DNA from: Sulfurospirillum sp.
Lineage (GTDB): Bacteria; Campylobacterota; Campylobacteria; Campylobacterales; QNZT01
DNA: 18,120 bases
NCBI GenBank assembly: GCA_003978455.1
Contig: QNZT01000197.1
Coordinates: 1 to 18,120, forward strand
Reading direction: 5' to 3'
Positions 13,383 to 18,120 of this stretch are shown here, one piece after another. Numbering within the stretch: position 1 is the first letter of the stretch; each line of letters opens with the position of its first letter. The translations under genes were made by a program, and so were the position numbers. The notes beneath the pieces are model-generated. The model searched no databases. It worked only from the letters and a program-made list of their open reading frames with translations, and had not been told where the DNA came from.

Positions 13383-14644
13383 TTAGCCCTCAAGCGCCTG
13401 TTTCAGATCGTCGATCAAATCTTCACTATCCTCCAGCCCCACGCTGAGTCTGATCAGACCTTCGGGTACACCCGCCGCCAGCAGCTCTTCATGAGAGAGT
13501 TGCTGATGGGTCGTGCTAGCAGGATGGGTGATGATCGATTTGCTGTCACCGATATTGACAACGAGTGAAAAAAGCTCTGTTTTATCGACGATTTTCAGCG
13601 CCTCTTCGTAACTCTCGACTTCAAAGCTCAAAAGACCGCTGCAACCCCCTTTGATATACTTTTGGGCATACGAGTAGTTGACATCGCTTTTCAGTCCCGG
13701 ATAGTTCACCTTTTTGACCTTCGGGTGTGCCTCAAGAAACTCTGCTACCGCCTGAGCGTTTTGGCTATGCTGTTTCATGCGCAGCGGCAGATGCTCCAGA
13801 CCCTGGATAAAAAGCCAGCTGTTGAAAGGACTCGGTGCCGCTCCCAGATCTCTGAGCAGAGCCAGACGGGTACGCAGGGTAAACGGCGGCAGGGGAACGT
13901 CGGTGTAGACCAGACCGTGGTAACTGGCATCGGGTTCGTTGAAGTGGTAGTAGCGCGGATTTCCCCTAATCTTCTCCACCAGATTTTCCCGCTCGACTAT
14001 CACCCCGCCGATCGCCAGTCCCTGACCGGTGGTATATTTGCTAGTGGAGTGCACGCTGATATCGCAGCCCAGTGCAAAAGGTTTGCAGTGGATCGGTGTG
14101 GCGACGGTGTTGTCAACCACTGTCAGGATGCCGTGTGCATCTGCGATTTTGACGATACCTTCAAAGTCGGGTACGTCGATGCTTGGATTGGTGATGCTCT
14201 CAAAAAGGATCAGTTTGGTCTTTTCGTCGATCAGCGCTTCCAGCTCCTGCGGCTTGTGCACATCGAAGTAACGCGCCTCGATACCGAAACGTTTGATAGT
14301 GTGTCCTGTCAGTGTCACGGTACCGCCGTAGAGTTTGCCGGCACAGATGATGTTATCACCCGCTTCGGCGACATTGGCGATGGTGTTAAGATTGCTGCCA
14401 TACCGCTGGCAGTCGCGATCGCAGCCGCCCCACCTTCGAGTGCGGCAAAACGTTTCTCGAAAACATCGGTAGTGGGATTCATCAGTCTGGTGTAGATATT
14501 GCCCAGCTCTTTGAGTTCAAAAAGATTGGCAGCGTGCTGTGCATCTTTGAATTCATATGCAGTAGTCTGGTAGATAGGAACTTCCATCGTTCTCTGGCTA
14601 TCTTTTTCGTAGCCGACATGAAGTAGTTTTGTCTGATCTTTCAT
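13383..14644 (-). pseudogene. metY: O-acetylhomoserine sulfhydrylase, interrupted by a one-base frameshift
   Basis: The PLP enzyme that makes homocysteine from O-acetylhomoserine and sulfide. Two frames carry it. The N-terminal 85 residues start at ATG 14644 and run to ...TASGMAAI; past that point the frame gives nonsense and stops at 14315. The correct continuation NTIANVAEAGDNII lies in the next frame and runs to the TAA at 13383, with the PLP lysine in HSTSKYTTGQG. The break is at about 14386-14390. One missing base in ATC TT(n) AAC restores a normal 420-residue protein, for example a T lost from a TTT. No slippery heptamer is present, so programmed frameshifting is unlikely. Both halves are otherwise well conserved, so it is either a very recent mutation or a sequencing/assembly error. 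The internal GTG at 14318 has no ribosome site. First gene of the methionine operon. Confidence 0.85.
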
Positions 14645-14675
14645 CGCTCAAATGCCTTTTTATATTCAATGAAAT

Positions 14676-14787
14676 CCTCTGAATAATTTGCTGCTCGAAC
14701 AACATCTGCAGCGGCAGGGTCAAAATTTCTTTGAAATTTTGGGGCACCCGCCGTGAAGCCGTTTGAGAGAAGTAAATTATTCAGAGG
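14676..14787. repeat. 112-bp element with 14-bp perfect inverted ends in the metY leader
   Basis: The ends CCTCTGAATAATTT (14676-14689) and AAATTATTCAGAGG (14774-14787) are perfect inverted copies. Inside lie three further helices: GCTGC/GCAGC (14690-14694 with 14708-14712), CGGC-GGGT with ACCC-GCCG (14712-14720 with 14746-14753, one bulged A), and CAAAATTTC/GAAATTTTG (14721-14729 with 14733-14741, TTT loop). Together they make a branched fold on either strand. The six bases TTCAAT flank it on both sides (14665-14670 and 14789-14794). It may be a small non-autonomous mobile element, or a structured leader RNA of the methionine operon. It does not match the SAM or cobalamin riboswitch cores I know. 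Confidence 0.75.
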
Positions 14788-14799
14788 GTTCAATAAGAT

Positions 14800-14805
14800 A
14801 TTATA
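14800..14805 (-). promoter_or_regulatory. -10 box of the metY-metX operon
   Basis: TATAAT on the minus strand, predicted start at about 14793, right at the edge of the 112-bp element, giving a leader of about 149 nt made almost wholly of that element. No clear -35. Confidence 0.5.
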
Positions 14806-14818
14806 GTAGAGTCATTAT

Positions 14819-14846
14819 TTGTTTTTGCTCAGAAAAGCGATATAAT
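14819..14846 (+). promoter_or_regulatory. Promoter of the ymdB-magIII operon
   Basis: TTGTTT (14819-14824), a 16-nt spacer, TATAAT (14841-14846). It is divergent from the metY promoter. The leader of about 65 nt holds a short palindrome TGAAACAGTTTCA at 14888-14900. Confidence 0.6.
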
Positions 14847-14917
14847 CGCAAAAATTTAGAAACAGAGTAACGCCGAAATGGGTGTCCTGAAACAGTTTCA
14901 TAAACGAAGGAAGATAG

Positions 14918-15727
14918 TTGAAAATACTTTATATCGCCGATCTTGTCGGCAAACCCGGACGCGTGATGTTCAAACATCATCTGAAAAAAATCAAAGAGAA
15001 ATATGCCCCCGATCTGGTGATTGTTAACGGTGAAAATGCCAGCCACGGTTTTGGTCTGAGTATCAAAAATGCCAAAGAACTATTCAATGCCGGCGTCGAT
15101 CTCTTTACCGGCGGCAACCACAGCTGGGACAAAAAAGATATCCTCCCTTTGCTGGAAACCGAAAACATCCTCAGACCGCTGAACTACCCTAAAGCGGCAC
15201 CGGGAAAGGGGATAGCCTATGTAGATGTCGAAGGGGAGACACTTGTCGTGATCAATCTGATGGGGTACTACACGATGCCGATGGTGGACAATCCCTTTAC
15301 GATGATTGTCGATGAGGTCGCAAGGCTTCGTGACAAGGGCTACAACAATATCTTCATCGACTTTCATGCGGAGGCGACCAGCGAAAAGAGAGCACTTTTC
15401 GCGATGCTCAAGGGAAAAGTAAGTGCTATATGCGGTTCCCATACCCACGTCGGGACAGATGATCTGGTGATCGACGAAGGAACATTTTACGTGACCGATG
15501 TCGGGCTAACCGGTTGCCGTGACAATGTGATCGGGATGGATGTCAAACAGCCGCTGGATCGTTTTCTGACAAGTGTAGGCGGCAAGTTCGATGTTCCAAA
15601 CAGTTGCAAAAAAGTGTTGCAAGGTGTCATCTTTACGATAGAAGAGGGGAGATGTACCGATGCGTTCAAGATCAAAGCCTACGACGAAAGAGAAGTGGAA
15701 ATTTCACAACAGGCATACAGGGAGTAA
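14918..15727 (+). CDS. ymdB: YmdB-family metallophosphoesterase
   Basis: A 269-residue two-metal calcineurin-fold phosphoesterase of the YmdB (TIGR00282) family; the Bacillus and Deinococcus members hydrolyse 2',3'-cyclic nucleotides. Metal ligands are all visible: D8 (IADLVGKPGR), E39 and N40 (VNGENASHG), N67 and H68 (GGNHSWD), and the later FHAEATSEK and CGSHTHVGTDD blocks. The start is TTG (14918-14920), because AAGGAAG is 4-5 nt upstream and the protein then begins MKILYIADLVG as usual for the family. It is followed 2 nt later by magIII. Confidence 0.92.
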   Translation: MKILYIADLVGKPGRVMFKHHLKKIKEKYAPDLVIVNGENASHGFGLSIKNAKELFNAGVDLFTGGNHSWDKKDILPLLETENILRPLNYPKAAPGKGIAYVDVEGETLVVINLMGYYTMPMVDNPFTMIVDEVARLRDKGYNNIFIDFHAEATSEKRALFAMLKGKVSAICGSHTHVGTDDLVIDEGTFYVTDVGLTGCRDNVIGMDVKQPLDRFLTSVGGKFDVPNSCKKVLQGVIFTIEEGRCTDAFKIKAYDEREVEISQQAYRE

Positions 15728-15729
15728 CG

Positions 15730-16401
15730 ATGCAGATCACCAACAGCTATGAACTACTGGTAGCACTCAAAAAACTGGGATATATCAAAGATGAGAGAGA
15801 CCCTCTCTGGTGGCCGAATGCACTGACATTTGAAGTGGTTGTCGGTGCACTGCTGACCCAGCAGACCAAATGGGAAAAGGTGGAAAAATCACTCGCCAAT
15901 CTTCATGAAGCTGGTCTGATGCACCTTGAAGCCCTTGCGGATGCCGATCTGAAACAGCTTCAGATGCTTGTCAAGCCCAGTGGATTTTACAATACCAAAG
16001 CCAAACGGCTGAAACAGTTATGTATCAATATCCGGGAAGATTTCGGAAGTTTTGAGCAGTTTCAGCAGGAGGTGGAGAGAGAGTGGCTTCTGGCACAGAA
16101 AGGGGTCGGTGAGGAGACCGCAGACTCGATACTATCGTATGCCTGCGGCAGGGAAGCGATGGTAGTGGACAGTTATACACAGCGGATACTGGGAGCGTTG
16201 GGGTATCAGTTCGAGAGTTATGGCGAGATACAAAACTGGTTGATAGAAGGTCTCTTAGCAAACTTGACACATATTAGTAAACTTTATGGCAAGGAACTGC
16301 CCGTTTCCACAATTTATTCACGATTTCATGGCAAAATCGTCGAGTATGCAAAAGTGCATATTCGTGGCAAGTGTGTAAATATAGAGGAGTTATGCCCATG
16401 A
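15730..16401 (+). CDS. 3-methyladenine DNA glycosylase III (MagIII type)
   Basis: A 223-residue HhH-GPD base-excision glycosylase that removes alkylated purines such as 3-methyladenine. The helix-hairpin-helix is around LAQKGVGEETADSIL (residues 121-135) and the catalytic aspartate is D147 in MVVDSYTQR. It matches the H. pylori MagIII pattern closely as I remember it: WWPNALTFE near the start, GALLTQQTK, PSGFYNTKAKRL, and RFHGKIVEYAK near the end. There is no C-terminal four-cysteine iron-sulfur cluster, as in MagIII and unlike Nth. I use ATG 15730 (AGGGAG before it), 2 nt after the ymdB stop; the frame is open upstream but only inside ymdB. It overlaps the next gene by ATGA. Confidence 0.92.
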   Translation: MQITNSYELLVALKKLGYIKDERDPLWWPNALTFEVVVGALLTQQTKWEKVEKSLANLHEAGLMHLEALADADLKQLQMLVKPSGFYNTKAKRLKQLCINIREDFGSFEQFQQEVEREWLLAQKGVGEETADSILSYACGREAMVVDSYTQRILGALGYQFESYGEIQNWLIEGLLANLTHISKLYGKELPVSTIYSRFHGKIVEYAKVHIRGKCVNIEELCP

Positions 16402-16619
16402 ATCAAAAAACTACCAGTTTAGACCCTGCAAAAAGAGAGCAATATCACAAAGAGCTCGAAGAGTATATGCGTAAATACAATGATAAAAAGAGCGAATTAC
16501 AATGGGCGGATGATGAGTTTGAAGAGTCTGTCATAGCGCAGGAGATGGAAGTTTACGCAAAAAAGATACGTAGCTTAAAAGCCATTCTTTCACAGGAAGA
16601 TGGACGGCAGGTCGCATAG
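16398..16619 (+). CDS. Small charged protein, 73 residues, unknown role
   Basis: Starts MNQKTTSLDPAKREQYHK at ATG 16398, overlapping the magIII stop by ATGA. The GAGGAG site is 8 nt upstream; an earlier in-frame ATG at 16392 is too close to that site. The protein is rich in Glu, Lys, Gln and Tyr, lacks cysteine, and looks helical or coiled coil. It is the last gene of the ymdB operon, ended by the hairpin at 16626-16649. No family recognised. Confidence 0.75.
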   Translation: MNQKTTSLDPAKREQYHKELEEYMRKYNDKKSELQWADDEFEESVIAQEMEVYAKKIRSLKAILSQEDGRQVA

Positions 16620-16625
16620 CGTCAA

Positions 16626-16649
16626 ACAGAGAGCCATCAGTCTCTCTGT
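16626..16649. terminator. Hairpin terminator between convergent genes
   Basis: ACAGAGAG (16626-16633) pairs with CTCTCTGT (16642-16649) around an 8-nt loop, followed on the plus strand by CAAATTTT. It lies 6 nt after the 73-residue gene and 6 nt after the ribBA stop on the other strand. Confidence 0.65.
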
Positions 16650-16655
16650 CAAATT

Positions 16656-17678
16656 TTACAACTCTACCTCTTCAGCGACATGAAGACCAAATCCGCTGAT
16701 CCCCACAAACTCTCTTCTCCTTTTCGTTACCAACAGTTTGATCTCCCTGAAACCCAGATACTTCAATATCTGAGCCCCGATACCATACTCCTTCATGTAA
16801 GGGTTTTCGTTGGCTGACTTTTCCAGAAAAATCAGTGCCCCGCCTTCTCGTTTCATGATCTCCAGACTCTTAAAGATCGATTCGTAGCGATGATGCGCAA
16901 AGAGGTCAAGATCGGTACCGATGTTGTGAAAACGGACATTTTGCAGCGGTTCGTCACCCTTTTTAAAGAGATATGCGACATGGTGGTTTTCATTGTGATC
17001 GAGAAAATCGACTCTTCGCGCCGGAACATTCATGAAGTCACTGTTGCACTCTGCAACCACCTGAATAAGCGACTCATGCTCCATGCGATACTCCACGATA
17101 TCGGAGATATAGACAATCTTCAGGTTGTGTTTCTGAGCAAAAATCTCCAAATCATCACGGCGCGCCATCGTGCCGTCCTCTTTCATGATCTCACAGATGA
17201 CAGCCGCTTCGGAGATCCCCGCCATCCTGCACAGATCGACAGAACCTTCCGTATGACCCGTTCGTACAAGTGTTCCGCCCTCTTTGGCGATAAGCGGGAA
17301 GATATGCCCCGGGCGCACCAGATCGGTCGGTCTGGTGTTGTAGTCTGCCAGCAACCGGATCGTCAGATCCCTCTCAAAAGCGGAGATACCCGTTTCGCAC
17401 TCTTTCGCATCTACCGAAACCGTAAATGCAGTCTCATAGGAAGAGTCATTTTTGGTAACCATCGGTGCAAGATCAAGCCTCTGCGCGATCTCTTTACTTA
17501 GTGCGACACAGATCAACCCTTTGGCATCAGTTGCCAGAAAGTTCACTTTTTCAGGCGTTGAAAAAGTAGCGGCATAGACCAGATCTCCCTCATTTTCCCT
17601 GTCTTCGTCATCTATCATGATGACGATATTTCCTTTTTTGATCTCTTCTATCGCTTCCTGGACACGGTTGATAGGCAT
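16656..17678 (-). CDS. ribBA: 3,4-dihydroxy-2-butanone 4-phosphate synthase with decayed GTP cyclohydrolase II-like half
   Basis: A 340-residue riboflavin-pathway protein. Residues 1-199 are a full DHBP synthase that converts ribulose 5-phosphate to dihydroxybutanone phosphate: acidic metal loop DDEDRENEGD (23-32), and RTGHTEGSVDLC (139-150) with H142. Residues 200-340 keep the general GTP cyclohydrolase II fold pattern (YGIGAQILKYLGFREIKLL) but lack the three zinc cysteines (the only cysteine after residue 200 is in AECNSDF) and the DTATDL-type GTP site. H. pylori is reported to have a similar RibBA that acts only as DHBP synthase, so a separate ribA should exist elsewhere. The frame is open 63 codons further up but runs through the tRNA-Gln gene; the start is ATG 17678, with GGAG before it. 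Confidence 0.94.
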   Translation of the reverse strand: MPINRVQEAIEEIKKGNIVIMIDDEDRENEGDLVYAATFSTPEKVNFLATDAKGLICVALSKEIAQRLDLAPMVTKNDSSYETAFTVSVDAKECETGISAFERDLTIRLLADYNTRPTDLVRPGHIFPLIAKEGGTLVRTGHTEGSVDLCRMAGISEAAVICEIMKEDGTMARRDDLEIFAQKHNLKIVYISDIVEYRMEHESLIQVVAECNSDFMNVPARRVDFLDHNENHHVAYLFKKGDEPLQNVRFHNIGTDLDLFAHHRYESIFKSLEIMKREGGALIFLEKSANENPYMKEYGIGAQILKYLGFREIKLLVTKRRREFVGISGFGLHVAEEVEL

Positions 17679-17700
17679 GTTTTCTCCATAATTTTTGAAA

Positions 17701-17706
17701 ATTATA
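17701..17706 (-). promoter_or_regulatory. -10 box of ribBA
   Basis: TATAAT on the minus strand, about 23 nt before the ribBA start. No good -35. The short leader of about 16 nt leaves no room for an FMN riboswitch. Confidence 0.6.
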
Positions 17707-17726
17707 CAAAAATATCCTAAAAACCC

Positions 17727-17755
17727 TTGACAAATAAGAAAAAAATGATTATAAT
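17727..17755 (+). promoter_or_regulatory. Consensus sigma70 promoter of the tRNA operon
   Basis: TTGACA (17727-17732), exactly 17 nt, TATAAT (17750-17755): both hexamers perfect. The expected start is about 17762, some 24 nt before tRNA-Gln. Confidence 0.9.
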
Positions 17756-17785
17756 CACACTCCGATTTAAGGGATACTAACATAT

Positions 17786-17860
17786 TGGGGTATGGCCAAA
17801 TGGTAAGGCATCTGGTTTTGGTCCAGTGTACTGGGGGTTCGAGTCCCTCTACCCCATCCA
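17786..17860 (+). tRNA. tRNA-Gln (anticodon UUG)
   Basis: A 75-nt cloverleaf with encoded CCA. The acceptor TGGGGTA pairs with TACCCCA; D stem GCC/GGC; anticodon loop TTTTGGT with TTG; variable loop 5 nt; T arm GGGGG-TTCGAGT-CCCTC. The outermost pair of the anticodon stem (27-43) is T-T, otherwise all stems pair. It is close to E. coli tRNA-Gln in the acceptor and D arm. Confidence 0.96.
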
Positions 17861-17870
17861 CTTTCATTGT

Positions 17871-17947
<77 letters not shown>

Positions 17948-17965
17948 ATCCTTTTTTATAACTTT

Positions 17966-18120
17966 TTATAATGAATTGTAGATATCATCAAAGACCTCTT
18001 TTGCCGTTTCAGGATTGATAGAAATATACTTTTGTGTTACTTCTATGCTAGTGTGACCAAGTGTATGAGATACCTTTTCTATGGGGATTTCAAGGTGATT
18101 TATAGAGTAAGTCCCGATTA
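17966..18120 (-). CDS. Tyrosine recombinase/integrase, C-terminal end (rest outside window)
   Basis: The last 51 codons of a phage-type integrase, stop TAA at 17966-17968; the 5' part lies beyond the window. The end of the catalytic domain is clear: SHTLGHTSIEVTQKYISI holds the LGH box and the nucleophile tyrosine of the QKY motif, followed by NPETAKEVFDDIYNSL. Such enzymes cut and rejoin DNA at att sites, often inside tRNA 3' ends. The gene ends 18 nt after tRNA-fMet and points toward it, so tRNA-fMet is the likely attachment site of an integrated element that extends past the right edge. No second att copy is visible in the window. Confidence 0.85.
   Translation of the reverse strand, partial: IGTYSINHLEIPIEKVSHTLGHTSIEVTQKYISINPETAKEVFDDIYNSL

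Noticed and set aside
14380..14395. Programmed -1 frameshift in metY
   Set aside because: The direction would fit, but there is no X XXY YYZ slippery heptamer at the junction.
13662..14495. Plus-strand frame of 277 codons opposite metY
   Set aside because: Antisense shadow of a recognised enzyme; no ribosome site or family features.
14641..14793. 50-codon minus-strand frame across the metY leader element
   Set aside because: Open with a neat ATGA overlap, but no ATG and no ribosome site, and its first TTG falls on the predicted transcription start. Kept only as a hypothesis within the element finding.
14645..14793. SAM-type riboswitch before the methionine operon
   Set aside because: The conserved cores of the SAM, SAH and cobalamin riboswitches I know are not present, although the leader is highly structured.
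14888..14900. Palindrome TGAAACAGTTTCA in the ymdB leader
   Set aside because: Short, and may arise by chance; no second copy or promoter overlap to support an operator.
17679..17867. Upstream extension of ribBA by 63 codons
   Set aside because: It would run through the promoter and the tRNA-Gln gene; the ATG at 17678 has a proper ribosome site and the normal N terminus.

Overview
The window looks like the chromosome of a Campylobacterota (epsilonproteobacterial) bacterium, most likely a free-living Sulfurovum/Sulfurimonas-type relative. I base this on four things: the order rpiB - coiled-coil gene - apt - trpB - dedA - pepA - ychF, which from memory resembles the Helicobacter pylori HP0574-HP0569 block; a MagIII-type 3-methyladenine glycosylase; a RibBA with a decayed GTP cyclohydrolase half; and promoters that rely on an extended -10 box (TGnTATAAT) with little -35. 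No species name can be fixed from the sequence alone.

Layout. (1) 1-942 holds the 3' part of an unrecognised plus-strand gene, ended by a hairpin shared with the facing operon. (2) 998-6808 (minus) is a tight eight-gene operon, rpiB to ychF. It includes a 27-residue membrane microprotein at 5953-6036 and a 110-residue membrane/coiled-coil protein. (3) 6902-8328 (minus) carries a host-attachment/baeRF-like protein and a patatin-like phospholipase. (4) 8389-8677 is a tandem array of two nearly identical 87-bp palindromic units plus a decayed third piece, abutting the RNase P RNA gene rnpB (8689-9008, minus). (5) 9203-10337 (plus) has a periplasmic thioredoxin, a 352-nt AT-rich gap, and a secreted nine-cysteine protein with a consensus sigma70 promoter. 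(6) 10393-14644 (minus) is a translationally coupled methionine operon: metY (interrupted by a frameshift), metX, xseB, a nitrilase-fold protein without its catalytic cysteine, a zinc-motif-less E1-like (ThiF/MoeB) protein, and a 72-residue protein. Its leader holds a 112-bp element with 14-bp perfect inverted ends. (7) 14918-16619 (plus) is a three-gene operon: YmdB-family phosphodiesterase, MagIII glycosylase and a 73-residue charged protein. (8) 16656-17678 (minus) is ribBA. (9) 17786-17947 (plus) holds tRNA-Gln(UUG) and initiator tRNA-fMet, followed at once by the C-terminal end of a tyrosine recombinase on the minus strand, the likely edge of an element integrated at tRNA-fMet.

Most of the window is housekeeping metabolism: pentose phosphate isomerisation, adenine salvage, tryptophan, methionine and riboflavin synthesis, DNA repair, peptide turnover. 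The less explained parts are the paired degenerate enzymes co-translated with metX, the palindromic leader element before metY, the repeat array beside rnpB, the small membrane proteins of the rpiB operon, the secreted cysteine-rich protein, and the integrase edge at tRNA-fMet.
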